Assembly (NCBI RefSeq): GCF_963576615.1
Contig: NC_088711.1
Coordinates: 4,960,001-5,024,000 of the forward strand
Length of the DNA stretch: 64,000 bases
DNA from: Watersipora subatra
Lineage: Eukaryota; Bryozoa; Gymnolaemata; Cheilostomatida; Watersiporidae
Direction of reading: 5' to 3'
Each line of letters begins with the position of its first letter. Position 1 is the stretch's first letter. Shown here piece after piece: positions 1 through 12,900 of this stretch. The translations under genes and the position numbers were made by a program. Under the pieces are notes generated by a model. That model ran no database searches. It had not been told where the DNA came from and worked only from the letters and a program-made list of their open reading frames with translations.

Positions 1-999
1 GCTTTATAATGCCCCTGCTATAAAATATTTTTCGCCTACCTCTAGGAAACACGATGCTTTTCCGTTATGTTTTCGTCATGATGAATTTTTTTTGCTACAC
101 GATATCAACAATAACTTCTCTCGTAATTAAAATTTGGCGATTTGTGTACTGATTATATACGTTATTAAGAGATACGTTGCTCGCCATGGCGAGTTCAGTG
201 GTATCCGTTATGGTAAAAATGGATTCGCAAACGGATAAATGGTAAAATTTTAATCAAAAGTTAGAAGTTTACTAAAATACATACTAAAACTTCCTTCAAG
301 TATGTGTTTAGCAAACAAAATTCATTTAAGTTAGATTCAGCGTTTATATTACCCGTCTGATCGAAGGTAAAAACCCTCTACGTAGTACGTTGTAATGTTA
401 TATTATCTTGCAGATCATAGCCACAAAATGCACTAAAGTCATTGTAGGATTGTAGGTAACCATAGTTACTAAGGTTAACATAGTATTTTGGTACTATTTC
501 TAATGACGATGGTTTTTACCAGGAGGTGATTGCATTAGAGTAGACTGTGACTATTAATGACTATAGGTTTCTATACCATTCTATATGCGTCTATAGCCTA
601 TGATATTAGCCAATTTTTGCATGCCAACACTAAGACAAACTGAAATCATATAATTGAATACCAAATAATTTTTGATTGTAATCATAGCGAAACAGACTAT
701 ATTTAGCCATTACTAACTGACGATTTCACATTTACATTTAAACACCTTCACATTTTTATTTTTCTAGTTTCTAATTTATTTCAACGAAACGCTTCTTTCA
801 AGTTATGAAATTTTAAATTTACAGTGGTTTGAAAACCTTTACAGTTGTTTTATTTTTTTTATTTAGCTGTCCTGCACAAAACCTTTTTTTCATGATATGA
901 AGTTTGAAAGTTACAGTCGTTTGACAAAGTTTGAAATCCTTCACAGTTGTTTTTATTTTCTCTCTTAATTTATTTCAACTATACAAAAGGTCACAAAAC
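1..999. other. AT-rich intronic sequence, no gene seen
   Basis: Presumed intron of the carbonic anhydrase gene. It contains repeated wording near 740-1020 (TTTGAAAGTTACAGTCGTTTG-like phrases), probably old copies of the composite-repeat flank. No exon was recognised. Confidence 0.4.
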
Positions 1000-1125
1000 A
1001 CTTCTCTCATGATATGTAGTTTGAAAGTTAGAATGGCAAATGTTGCTATATGTTAAATAAAAATCATTTTTCTGTCCAAAAACCTTTTTATTACTCGGGC
1101 AAGGCCGGATAGTACAGCTAGTATA
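1000..1125 (+). repeat. Composite-repeat end module, partial
   Basis: TTGAAAGTTAGAATGGCAAA through ACTCGGGCAAGGCCGGATAG matches 6465-6575 closely. It lies 100 bases before the first carbonic anhydrase exon in the window. Confidence 0.65.
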
Positions 1126-1232
1126 TAGGTATATATATATATATGGCCATAGAAATGTCACCAAGGTGTATGTCCATTATTGCGTGTGGTTTCTCTTTCA
1201 TGTTGAAATATCTCTCTTTGTATATATTCCAG

Positions 1233-1399
1233 TTTCCTTCCAAGGTGAATGCACCAAGATGGCCAACTCTCCTTGCTATATCACTGGCGCACATGGTTGG
1301 TTGGAGAAATATTCTTTCAACCATTTGCATATGCACTGGGGTGAGACATCAGAAGAAGGCTCTGAACATACCATTGATGACCAGCGATTTCCAATGGAG
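1233..1399 (+). CDS. Carbonic anhydrase exon a (zinc-ligand exon)
   Basis: Reads SFNHLHMHWG then GSEHTIDDQRFPME, covering two zinc-binding histidines and the buried Glu. The donor is GTAGGT at 1400. The acceptor is uncertain: AG at 1231-1232 follows a good pyrimidine tract and is preferred, but AG at 1243-1244 keeps the same phase, and 1257-1258 would give a start in phase 0. Confidence 0.88.
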
Positions 1400-4300
1400 G
1401 TAGGTCACACTTTACCCTCACAGTGTAAAATATGAACATCTAGTTTTTAGTCTGTGTTTGGCTAGAAGCTGTGTCTGCTAGATTGTTGCATCTAGAGCTT
1501 CGCTGTTTATTTATTATTATTTATTATGTAGAGCGTCGCCATTTCCAAGAATTACCAAATGACTCGATATTGCTAATTGGTAATATCGAGTCGTTCTATA
1601 TCGTGAATCGTCTATTTATAAACGATTTGCGGTATATCGTGATACCATTATTATAAAAAAACTTGTAAATTTTTGTTAATATTTATTTATAAATTTTAAT
1701 TTGAAAAGAAACTGTTTTGTGTTTGTGATAACTAGAAACATATCTTTCATGAATATGCGTTTGGAAGGCCATGAAATGAGCGTATTATAAGGCTAGAATG
1801 CCCAGCATCGCTGTTCCAACGTTCTAGCATCAACGTTCCAGCATCGCTCACTCTGCAAATCGTCAGGTGTGAGATAAATCACCATTACACAATTATAGCC
1901 GTTTATACCATCGACAATATCTCTTTAAATGCTGGCGATATTCAAATCGTCTGCCGTATAACCGCCACTAAACAATTAAATCGTCATATCGTGAAGCTCT
2001 AATTGCATCTCTATCAAGTGATGAGTATCATAAACTATGAGATACTGTAAGAAGGTTATATTCAGCAATGAGTTGATTCTGATGAATCAAAGTATGTTTC
2101 CTATAGCAAGCTAAATAAACAGCAATATCAACTTTCAGTCTCACTGTAGTTGTGAAACAACTGCAAACATTCTTTCAAGTTACTCCAAATATGAGACAAA
2201 ACTGGGTTTTATTGTCTGATTTCCTATTATTTGTCTGTTTCTTGAACTGACAGCGGAAGATTGATAACCAATAATATAACGATATTGTTAATAGTTTTAT
2301 TACGTTCAGTAAATAGCAGTAACGAACCGTATTTTAAGTGACTTTACTAAACGCCTATGCATCATCTCCTTTCATCTAGTCATGTTGTACAAAAAGTAGC
2401 CTAAAATGTTGAAGCGTTATTTGATGACACAATCTTGACTTCAAGGGATCCAAAGGGCTCCAACTTAAAATCAGTCAAATTAGTCCGGAACATGTCCATC
2501 TAGGTGACTTAGGAGTGTTTATTTGGGTTCATTAGCTGTTACTGGTGCACTCCGTTAGATTCTCTTTACATGAATAACATTGATGAGCTCAGCTCCAACA
2601 CTGCTACGAGTTGTTAGGTCTAATACTACTGTACCAACCACTTGAACTATGCACAAAGTGAAACATAGACATTGAAATAGAGGATGTTTTAACGTAAATT
2701 AAAATTGCATGCTGACATGTCATAAAACTGCTGTTATAGCACTTTGAATTTTTCTTGAAGCAAATGTGTCAAATTGATATAAGTTATAATGAGTTAGTTT
2801 TTCAATTATTTGAGGGGAATCCCTAATCCTTTCTCCTCAACTTTCTTAGTCCCTCTCGTTGCAGCTGCACATTGTTCATTGTCTTGGAAATCTCTCCCTA
2901 CCTGAAGCTGTTGAGCAACCCAAAGGTCTGGCTGTGCTAGGATTTGTTTATGAGGTACACATAGTTTCACATGTGTATATGTTAATAACTGTATGCACTT
3001 ACCCGCATGAGAGTATGTATATACCCATAATTGAATGTAGAGAGTTGCGCATTTATTAAATTCAAACCAGTTACCTTTTCAACATCCTGTGTTATGACTC
3101 ATGTGTTTCTTATGTGATATTTTATCCAAAGTAAAACAGGCAGAGTGATGATGACTTTCAGCAAAATAAAAGAACAGTTAAATTATTACTGACGTAACGT
3201 AAACTCCAAAAGCTATGCAAGTATTATTTTAGCTAGTTTTCTGCTATAGGCCAACTCCTGAACAGACTCCAAATCATCATTAATTACATGTATATGGCAC
3301 CAAAAATTGATTTTTACTAAACTGAAATCATCATAACGTTTTTAAAGCACATCAATTATATCAATACTTTTATCATATATTTCAGTACTTCAGAGTCTTG
3401 GCTTTCGAATGAGCCTATATTCAATACACAAAGAATAATACAACTATGAAAAAAGGGGTATCAAAAGTACGCCTTGCGATAAAAAACACTTGGTTGTGGT
3501 TCCCACAATGTGATGTCATAATTAGCATTTAGCCTTAGGTCGTCGATCCCTTTCGCTGCCATTGAGGCTGCGCTTTTCTGTGACAATTGGTGCTCTAAAA
3601 TCCAGAGAGCGCTAATAATAAACTAGGATTCTAGATAATCAACAATGCTTGGGGATCGTGCTAACGCCTGACAAATACGAAAACATGTTCTGGGTTAACA
3701 GATTTCGAGTGATTGTTAGAGTTTGCTTTTTTCATCCTTTCGTTCATTTTACACATTTATAGTAATTATTATCTCATTGTTTTATTAGATGGCATTGTTT
3801 GTCCCATACAGAAATGCAGAGGAAATCGACCCCGAGCTGCTTGCGATGCAAGAGGTGGCTTTCATGTTGCTTTCTAAATATGATTATGCTTCAATAAATA
3901 TACTGTTGTTGATAAAGGTAATGAAATCACATCGATTAAATTGTGACCTGCAGTGGCGTGGCTCTAGGACTATATGTAAATTGTACTCTCGCGAGATCAC
4001 GCAATACTTGAAATTAATTAGCCTCAGTCGTGCTCCTCAACATCACAATAAAAAGAGAGGGCTAGTGCATAATATCATCAGGAAAATATTGTATGGTGCT
4101 TGGAATCTGAGCTATTTTTCATAGAACTAATCTGTACATGAAGAGCTAATGACACCGATTCCTTTGTCATCTTCATTGGTTCTCTGGAGTTATCCTACCT
4201 CCGCCTGCCACTAGCGTCATTATCGTAGTTGATAAATAAGCGGTAAGAGCACACAACACCGAATATGAAAATTGTGACGTCATAATTTGCGAGCCTGTAC

Positions 4301-7300
4301 CATTGAACATTTCTGTGGTAGAGCTCTGGAGAATTCCTATAAACACCAACCAATGTCTGTCTCACCATGTTAAACAATGGCTCATTTGAAAGCCAAGATA
4401 TTGAAGAACCTGAATAAGCTGAAATAGTACTGATATAATTGATGTGCTTTGAAGTTCATTTCAACTGGGGCTCCAACAAAACTCCAACTGGCACACCCTT
4501 TCTAATGATCATACCTCTATGTGTAATGATGTCAATTCAGGTCTGAGTTTATACTTTTAACAGATGTTTATGCGGTTCGGCCATTGACAATTAGAGTTAG
4601 TGAATTCTTCAAAACTTAGAAAAAAATCAGTGGAAAGATTAACCTAATCACATCTATGATCCAATGTCCAAACTTTTCTCCATTTCCATTTGGTCTCTAG
4701 TTTAGCAGAGTGCAGAGTGGTATTTCATCAGCTCCTACATACCTTGGACAAGATTTATGAAATGTTTATGTATACAGTCTTTGGTATTCGTGACTGTTAC
4801 TATAACTCTCCTACACTTACATGTATATGCCTATCGGCATGGTTAGTGATTTTATATTTGAAGTTGTTTTCTCAACAGAGTTATGCTAGTGCATTGGGAC
4901 AATTAAAGAAGAATTGCATTTCGCCTATCTTCCCATATTGTGCAATCCGAGCGGCATTATTAACAATCATGGTGATGATGATTATGTGTCATATCGCTGT
5001 TCCTTCACTTATTAAAATGGTTAAAGGGAGTTCTAGTTCATATAAGCCTAACATTATTCGTCCTGGTGTTACAGATATCAGAGGAAGACAACGAAGCGTA
5101 TACTCCTCTGCTGGATGCTATCAGGCATGTAACATATAAAGGTAGGAACATGTCCATCACCTAACTGTAATTTTCTAAACATCGGGGATGCGAGGTTGGC
5201 TAAATTTGTTTGAAAAACAGTTTTATGCGGAATTGCTCTAGGGCATCACCTTTAACTTGTACACATAAGTGGAGTAAATAAGAATGCTAACGAATGATCT
5301 CTAGTACTTAATTAAAGTAAGATAATCCCTACAATTTCTGGTGTTTAGATATATCTTCGTTGGAACCGAGGCAATGTCTACTTGTGTATTGGGTGTTTGT
5401 AAACATATATGGACATAGAGAGCCCCAACAACATAGACCAACATTTACATAGACCAACATAGATGTAGCACCAGCAAGAAATGTGTCCTGTTACTTTGCG
5501 ATATAATTGTGATAAGAGGCAAGCAAACTTGGTCAACCGTTCGAATACATTATATGAATAATTTATTACTGGGTTTAATCATGACTAGCACCAAAAAAAA
5601 TTCTAATGAATGTGGATTCCACTGCAGATGAAGAGAAGGAGGTTGTCAGCTCTCCATCTCTCACTTTGGCTAGCCTACTACCTCCTGTCTTGGAGAGCAG
5701 TTACTTCTACTACTCTGGTAGTTTGACGACTCCCCCATGCAGTGAAGTTGTTCAGTGGACCGTCTTCTCTTATCCAATACCAATCTCTGAGCGCCAGGTA
5801 AGTACGAGCAACTGCGACAGGACAGTTGGCAGCAGAGCTGGAGTAGACCATATTTTATTTTGGGTCAATAAACAGATCATCAATAATAGGTTGTATATTG
5901 GTCAATACAGTAGATGCTCCTATAACGTAAACCTTTTATCTAAATTTCACTGAACTTAAAAAGTTTATGTAAAGTTTTTGCATCATACTACGTAAAATAT
6001 CCCACATAATGTAAAGCGTCAAGGCGTTGCAAGTTCTTAAATTCGATTTGAATAACAAGCGTCCCATAGTTGGCCTTAAAAGTACCATTTTCTCTCTTGC
6101 CGCACTTGGGAGAGAAAATTATGTATAAAGGTGTCTGTTATCTATTTCTCAAAGTTGGTAGGATTGATCGTCCGGCTATAGATCTTAAAATCTTGGAATA
6201 AATATTCCATACTGAAGAAGATTTGATCACGGACCCTGCTGTTCACCAGTCTGATGCCTTACCCACTAGACTACAGAAATCGAATAGCTAGCATGCCAAT
6301 ATAAGTCATTATATGAGAGCAAATACCTAACTGTTTTGCGTATGACGCTGGTCATAGCATAACGTCACGAGAAGCTGTTTGCTCACATTATTAAACTGGC
6401 TAATAGCGAGCAACTCTCACTACTTTTCATTGTTTATAAAACAAAACACTTTTTTCATGATATGTAGTTTGAAAGTTAGAATGGCAAATGTTGTTATATG
6501 TTAAATACAAATCAATTTTCTGTCCAAAGACTCTTCTATTACCCGGGCAACGCCGGGTGGCACAGCTAGTATATATATATACTAGCTGTACTACCCGGCG
6601 TTGCCCTGGTAATAAAAAGTCTTCGGACAGAAAATTTGTTTTTATTTAACATATACAACATTTACCATTCTAGCTTTTAAACTATATGGAGATGTATTCA
6701 CCAAATTTTAATTTCGGGGAAGATTATTATTGATATTGTTATGCGGAAAAAAATTAGCCCTAGTACAACAAAGACGAAAAAGCATTGTGTTTCATAGAGT
6801 TAGTAGAATTCATAGAGTTTCAATTAACACGTTATTTAGCGCAGAAATACCTATAAATTAATGCACTATTATCAGAATTAAAGAAACGTGGTGCAGCTGG
6901 GAAAAAGTCTTCAGAGCAACTGAAATAAATTAGGAGAGCAAAGAAGTGTCGATGTGTGATAAATAGCAAGTATGTAAATTACAAAACATATAACTTTGTA
7001 ATGATATAATTAATACAAACTGTACAAAAGCCAATACAATTGTTATTTTGTTTAAATCAATACAACAATCGCCAAATTTTAATTTCCAGAGAATCTATTG
7101 TTGATATCTATTGTTGATTGTTGATATTAGCCCTAGTACAGCAAGGACGAAAAAGGACGTACGTATACCCTATGTAGTAAGAGCGAAGAAACGTAACAGC
7201 TTTTGTAGTCTCTGGGTTAGAGGACTGGATTGCAAAGCTGCGGTTGTGATCTTCACGAGTTCAAGTCCAGCAAAACGGGAAATTTTAATTACAAAATTTT

Positions 7301-8001
7301 AATAGCTATAGCTGGACATACCTAAGGACGACAGAAGACAAACTTTGAGAAATACATATATAGAAGTATACATATTTGTTCTCTTTGCGACTTATACAAA
7401 TATTCTTTATTTTTCTCTTTGCTGTCTGAAAAGTGAAAAATAAATCGATTTAAATGACATTGAAGGTGTGTGCTGCCCTTAATGTAAAATTACAGTAGTC
7501 ATGGACCCTGAATCAAGTGAAAGTGATTGGAAAAAAGGGATACAAAGCAATAACACAGCAGTTACTGTAGCCATTATATTAAAAAGTTGAGTTTAATTTT
7601 TTGTTCTGAAGGGTCAAAGGGGTGAGTTTAAGAAGATCTTGGAGCGGATTAGGCTATTTACATGTATTATACTGTCCCTTTAATGTAACATTCCTATAAA
7701 GTAACATTCTAGGAATGGATTATCTACCTTACAAGGGTGTTTGCTGTATAACATAACAGTCGGTGTTGATGTAAATAGATAAGGTAGCGTGCAGCCATTA
7801 TTATGGAAGTTCTTATCCAGTGTTTGGTCAGATTTATTGACGAGCCAATTTCATTTTTAGATGCAGGTGTTTCGATCGCTGCAAAGATGTTCTGGAAAAG
7901 GATGTGTGGAACCCATGTCCGGTAATTGGCGTCCTCTGCAGGAGTCCTTTGGAAGGCTCATTTACCAGTCTACATCAGTGGATTTTCTGGACAGCAAATA
8001 G
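1233..8001 (+). CDS. Alpha-carbonic anhydrase, partial gene (five 3' coding exons)
   Basis: Encodes the C-terminal two thirds of an alpha-carbonic anhydrase, a zinc enzyme that interconverts CO2 and bicarbonate. Exons are 1233-1399, 2865-2954, 5075-5141, 5628-5797 and 7861-8001, all joined in frame by GT-AG introns. Zinc ligands equivalent to human CA2 His94 and His96 (HLHMHWG) and His119 (LHIVH) are present, as are the Glu of GSEHT and the Thr of SLTTPP. Exon junctions (PME/LHIVH, FVYE/ISEED, TYK/DEEKE, SERQ/MQVF) fall where introns interrupt vertebrate CA genes. TTPPC carries the Cys typical of secreted or membrane CAs, yet the last exon shows no membrane segment, so a secreted enzyme is my inference. 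Exons with the N-terminus, any signal peptide and the His64 region lie upstream of the window. Family assignment is firm; subtype is not. Confidence 0.93.
2865..2954 (+). CDS. Carbonic anhydrase exon b
   Basis: Ninety bases in phase 0, beginning LHIVHCLGN (third zinc histidine) and ending GLAVLGFVYE. The acceptor follows a long pyrimidine run (ctctcgttgcag) and the donor is GTACAC. The usual VHWN of the family is VHCL here. Confidence 0.93.
3325..4475. repeat. Diverged inverted repeat pair within carbonic anhydrase intron
   Basis: AAAGCACATCAATTATATCA...TCTTGGCTTTCGAATGAGCC (about 3345-3415) recurs inverted at about 4378-4455. Between the arms is an open stretch (3789-4124) without recognisable homology. 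It may be a degenerate inverted-repeat element or two independent copies. Confidence 0.45.
5075..5141 (+). CDS. Carbonic anhydrase exon c
   Basis: A 67-base exon reading ISEEDNEAYTPLLDAI, matching the EEDNPA segment of the family. It starts in phase 0 directly after FVYE and ends in phase 1 at a GTAGGA donor. This junction excludes the open stretch at 3789-3917 from the mature frame. Confidence 0.92.
5628..5797 (+). CDS. Carbonic anhydrase exon d (active-site Thr)
   Basis: A 170-base exon carrying YFYYSGSLTTPPCSEVV, the most conserved block of alpha-CAs, with the Thr199-equivalent and the Cys found in secreted forms. It begins in phase 1 after actgcag and ends CAG/GTAAGT in phase 0. Confidence 0.96.
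6120..6575 (+). repeat. Composite repeat copy 1: inverted tRNA-related head plus CCGGGCAACGCCGGG end
   Basis: On the minus strand, 6215-6290 carries a perfect box A (TAGTCTAGTGG) and box B (GTGATCAAATC, 6220-6230) of a tRNA-derived SINE, followed by a tail with CTATAGCCGGACGATC and AACTTTGAGAAATA. On the plus strand, 6440-6575 is the second module, ending ACCCGGGCAACGCCGGGTGG. The same two-module arrangement recurs at 6.6-7.4, 27.4-27.8 and 40.7-41.3 kb. Confidence 0.68.
6576..7370 (-). repeat. Composite repeat copy 2, head-to-head with copy 1
   Basis: The GC-rich end module is inverted at 6579-6690, and a tRNA-related head is on the plus strand at 7200-7370 (box A-like TAGTCTCTGGG, box B GTTCAAGTC at 7259-7267, tail TATAGCTGGAC and CAAACTTTGAGAAATACATA). 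Mirror image of copy 1, the pair meeting at an ATATATATAT centre near 6575. Confidence 0.65.
7861..8001 (+). CDS. Carbonic anhydrase terminal exon
   Basis: Starts MQVFRSL after ttttag and contains MSGNWRPLQESFGRLIY, the C-terminal NxRPxQ...GR block of the family, then 11 more residues and a TAG at 7999-8001. There is no hydrophobic tail, so no GPI or membrane anchor is visible. Confidence 0.93.
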   Translation: MQVFRSLQRCSGKGCVEPMSGNWRPLQESFGRLIYQSTSVDFLDSK

Positions 8002-8413
8002 CCAATATATTCTTTGTAGCAACTTATGTTGGTTTCAGTATTACATACATGTATGTATGTGCTTTTGATTTCTTATGTTTAATTTACCAGTGCAGTTTAC
8101 TCCTCAGACACGATTTCCACACTTCCAATTTTGTAATCTCATAGTGATCTTTCAACTTGTAAGGAGCCTTTTGTAAGCATTTTTGTTTCATGGGCTCCGT
8201 CATATTGTTTGTTTTCGAATATTTTCATCAAACCTAAACCGAGGAACTGAGTATATTTTTATTTAGAACTGATAGACAAAATTATTTTTCAAATTTATTC
8301 TTTTCATCAAATCTCTACTCTAACATTTTACAGATAACTATTGTGATACTCATCTTGGTGTGGTTTTTCATGTCATAATAATAACCAAATATTTTATGCA
8401 GATATAAAGCAGC

Positions 8414-8419
8414 ATTAAA
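8414..8419 (+). terminator. Possible polyadenylation signal of the carbonic anhydrase gene
   Basis: ATTAAA about 410 bases after the stop codon is the nearest plausible signal. No canonical AATAAA was seen closer. This assignment is weak. Confidence 0.3.
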
Positions 8420-9445
8420 TATTTATTGTATTTACTTTATTGTGATCATGCCTTGCAAACGTTTTTTACGCTTCAACTTATTTCATACCATTTGTTGCAA
8501 GCTGATGTTGTATTTTAATAACATGGGTAATAGTGAAACAACACTGACACATTTTGCTTTAGACACTGTAACCATTAGCACGAGTTTTTTCATGAGCATA
8601 TAGGCCAACGTGTCGAGACGTGTGGCCAACGTGTCTTTACAAAACCTTGCTGAATTCCCGAGTGACCATGTGAGAATAAAAGTCGACCTTATCTAAAACT
8701 CAAGTGTTACCAAAGAGTCAAGTGAAAGTTAAGCGTACACCAGCTTTGGCTATCCAGTCGATACAAAGTTTTCAGGATTGGCTGCCAGATAGCTATCACA
8801 ATAAGCATATGAAAGCAAATACAGTATGACCATGATGAGCATTCCTCACATTTTAGGCTTGACTCTTACCTTTCGATGTCTAATTATGCAACTAACTGCG
8901 ATCAGAGAGATTGCGTACATCATTTCAATAAACAACAACGCAATCACCAATAAACTGAAAAAGAAACCATATACATGGTAGTCGTGTAAACATTTCCTCA
9001 TGCATCCCAATGCTCTGAGAATTAAATACTAGACTATTGAACATGGTACCCTAAAGAAGCAGTGTATGTGTCACACACATTTTCAGAGGTAGTAATAGAT
9101 TAGTATGTGAAAAAAGACCATCACTGTTAGCTACAATTTATATGCAAGTCTACATGTGTGAGTGCAAACTGTCACTATTACATCACCTGATCACAATATT
9201 TAAGCCTGGTATGTAGGAGTAGTTTTAGTTTTACGTATACAATGATGACTTGCTAGAAAAAGATCACTAGTTACTTGCTACTTATTTTGCTATTGCAATG
9301 TTCAACTGCTTACAAAATTGTATTCAACTTGACAGCAAAGGCTAGCGTACATGTACCTAGAGGAGAGTGGGAAGGTTTAACACATCAACATGCTGATCAG
9401 AAGTTTACACCATGAATTTTGTAGAGAAGTAGTGCTTGAAGACGC

Positions 9446-9451
9446 TTTATT
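9446..9451 (-). terminator. Possible polyadenylation signal of MGST3-A
   Basis: AATAAA on the minus strand about 350 bases past the stop codon. It is a plausible 3' end, but unsupported by other evidence. Confidence 0.35.
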
Positions 9452-9799
9452 GATAATCATACCCGATTCTAATTGAATAGCTTAAACTAATGAAAGTGAA
9501 GCTATTGATGACATGAAAGGGCAAAGAAAACAAATCATTATGTAAAAGGAATTGTAAACTATACTATACAGGGTAGTTATTCTATGTCAGTAACAAAGGC
9601 TACCTATATTGCTGAGTACATCAAAAATCTGCTTTAGTCTCTGGCTTTGAATAGAAAGAATTGCAAAGCAACAAAAATTGACTACACCAACGGAATTGAA
9701 ACAGCTTCCACACGCTTACACCAAAAATATATGTCCAAAATTCTTGCAAAAACAGTCATTTGAAATACTGCTAAGCAGTTGAATTAGATTACAAGCCAG

Positions 9800-9936
9800 T
9801 TATTTCATGAAATATGGACGGAATCCGGTGAGACCGCGGTTGAGACGGAGGCCAAAGATAACAGTACAACCAAGCATCACCATGTGAGCTAGAGCAGCGG
9901 GACCAAAGCCCCTCTGTCTTTTCCCTGACTCTGCAT
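9800..9936 (-). CDS. MGST3: MGST3-A coding exon 4
   Basis: Starts in phase 1 after tgtattacag and reads GKRQRGFGPAALAHMVMLG, matching the SKRSRGALG...LLGL region of human MGST3. The stop TAA lies at 9802-9800. Confidence 0.9.
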
Positions 9937-12900
9937 CTGTAATACACAGGGAATAAAAACAGGGGAACCGACAAATAGTTGCTCTATGTACACTATCACT
10001 CATCCATCTATATATGTATAATGAACAACTTATCGTACACAGTGGATATGGTGCATATTATGAGAGTTTTGCTAGATGAATATTATATTACAGGTATATA
10101 ATAATATGCTGTATTATATTACAGGTATATAACAATATGCTGTATTAATTATATTACAGGTATATAATAATATGCTGTATTATATTACAGGTATGTAATA
10201 ATATGCTGTATTATATTACAGGTATATAATAATATGCTGTATTATATTACAGATATATGATAATATGCTGTATTATATTACTGGTATTATTACAGGTATA
10301 TAATAATATGCTGTATTATATTACAGATATATAATAATATGCTGTATTATATTACAGGTATATGATAATATGCTGTATAACTGCATTATATTACAAGTAT
10401 ATAATAATATGCTGTATTATATCACAGGTATATAACAATAGGCTGTATTATATTACAGATATATAACAATATGCAGTCAACCCCTGAATTACAATCACAT
10501 GCACCAATAAATCTTTTGACATATGAAAAGTTTGAGCAAATATTTGACTAGTCCTACAAAATAATTTCGAATATAGAACGTCCAAAGTTTTACAAAGCAG
10601 TGTAAACCAATACATATGTAGACAATACATATGTGGACAATACATATGTAGACAATGCATATGTACATAGACAGCTCTCAATAACATACATGTAGTTTGG
10701 TTTTATGGAGCTCCACTAAAATCAAACAGCGCTTCAGACTTTCATTTAGTTTTTAAAAATTTAAGAATACCAGTGTGAGTAGCAGTGGTAAAAAAGGAAT
10801 GCCATGTTTACCTTAGAATTAATACAAAGAATAGTAAAAAGATGTGAACAGAAATCTTCAGATCAATTCGTTACCCAAACTATTAAGGTCTTGTAATTAT
10901 CCCAAGGACGAAGGTTAAAGTGCTGCGAAGAAAATAAAGTTTGAAATGAGAGAAAATGGAGAAGCTTGCCACAATAATAAAACAAAAATTAAAATGCATG
11001 AAATATAGAAGCAAAAAAAGTTACATTAATAAAAGATTATGTAATCTTCATTAGACAAGCACCATATCTCTATCACCGACTCTACCTACAAACCATTTAT
11101 CTCCTGTATCAGCAAGGCACCCCAATTCATCTGTCTTTAATGTCCACTTCAAGTCTTAATTATAAACCTCTCTTTACCAACTATCTCTTTATAGGGTGTT
11201 TCTTACATGTAATCTATATTTTTACATTTAGTTTTTTCTACAGTTCCATATAATGCATTTTTAAAAAATCCTCCATGCAATTACTGAAAGTATCCACCGT
11301 AAAGTTGTTTAGCTGTAGAATGAATTACATGCAATTACAATGTATTCTTATAACAATATGCGTCTTGACATACAATTGTTTCAATGCATGAAGTGAATGT
11401 TGGAACAGATTAACTTTGTTTGTCAGGGTTTGACTGCAGATTCAAAGAGCAGCAGTTGTGTGAATACGATAAAATATAACTGAGCTAATAATAATAATAC
11501 GTAGTAACAAACTGATATTTTAAATAAAGCAATTATTTATATCGATGACGAATGTACCGGCTTCAGTTGAACACTTTTATTCCCTGGTGGAAGTCTAGAC
11601 AGGCAGACTTTCACTCAACTACCCATTACACCAGGAAAGGTATGATAACAGCTTACACTTGTTGTATAAGAACATTATAGACAGATGAGTTGACACTCGG
11701 AAAAAGTTGGGGATCCTACAAATCTGTACAAGGAATAAGTCCAAGATTAAATGAAAAGTTTAGACAGATACATCTAATAAATTTCTCAGCACAACCTTGT
11801 AAAGGTCTCCAAACTCACATGATACATTACCCTGGTTTTTACGCTGCTCAAGAAATTGATAAGCTATAAGCTCAAAACACCTACTTTTGATATAAGCATC
11901 ACAGAAGATCTTGCGGCTGATTAGCCATGCAACACCTGCTCCAGCACAGACACGCTGAAACATAAAAGATACCATGACACTTCATTTTGTTGATGTCCCA
12001 AAATGACACCACAGCGAACAATAGCGCATTGCACTATTATCACAGAAAATAGGAAATGGTAGCTCGCTCCAGAAGCGCTTCTATCAAGTTTTCTTCTCAC
12101 ATGGCATGTTTAGAGGCTCGAGCTAATCTGGCCAACTGTGCTCCTGAGTGAGCCATGTAATAAAGACATATAATACCCAGCATGCACCTGCTGCTGCAGC
12201 TAACTCTGCTCCAGGTACAACAACAGTATTTCTACTTGCATATATACTATTTAATACATAAAGAGGCAGAATATTCAACAAACATACTAACCGGAAACTC
12301 AAGTCCACCGAGAAGCATGGTAACGGTGAAAAATGGATAGTTTTCAAGGTAGTTCAAATGGGCCCTCATTGTGCGGTTGAACTCTGGATGCTCCTCGCTG
12401 TAGGTTTGTGGAGCCTGGAGGGGAAAAAGTAAGAGTTTCATAGCCAGGATTAATATTGATTCAACTTTGTAGCAACATTCACTCGGTTCATGTGGTAACA
12501 ACTAGATGTGTAGGCGTTTGCATAAATTAACTAGTGACACGTGACATGCAAGAGCAGTTGTCCGCATGATGTGTTAGTTGAATAACATGCCTAAGTTAGA
12601 AAAGCAGCAATTCAAGGTATACTATGTGCATCTGTTGCACATATCATCTGGTTATTAGAACATAGCTTAAAATGTAATAACTAAATAATAATAAAAAATA
12701 AAACATGGTACAATTAATACATTTTGTGTAACTTGCAATTAACAATTAGCCTAAATTAAAAAAAATCTTCCTGGTTTTGATCAAGACTATCTATGGGTGT
12801 CCTAGTATTAATTCTATCATGCAGACCAATAAGTGCTGAAAAGATGCAGAGAGAGTGTTGTCAAAATTGGTCCCTTTTACAATTTTTCAAGCTTTCATTT

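Larger units (their letters stand above)
8002..9799. other. Intergenic region between convergent genes
   Basis: Contains only the 3' ends of the carbonic anhydrase (plus) and MGST3-A (minus) transcripts as inferred from polyadenylation-like hexamers. Nothing else is recognised. Confidence 0.5.

Noticed and set aside
3789-4124. Open frame after a good acceptor (ttttattag), ending at a GTAATG donor at 3918, between two carbonic anhydrase exons
   Set aside because: FVYE at 2954 joins directly to ISEED at 5075 in phase and matches the family, so this would insert 43 unrelated residues. The stretch also lies between diverged inverted repeats.
4440-4500. EVHFNWGSNKTPTG, resembling the FHFHWGS zinc motif of carbonic anhydrases
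   Set aside because: It lacks one of the two zinc histidines, is followed by no further CA-like sequence, and overlaps a repeat arm. The true motif is in the exon at 1233-1399.
6210-6290. tRNA gene on the minus strand (box A and box B perfect)
   Set aside because: Anticodon and acceptor stems do not pair, and the tail matches a dispersed family, so it is a tRNA-derived SINE.
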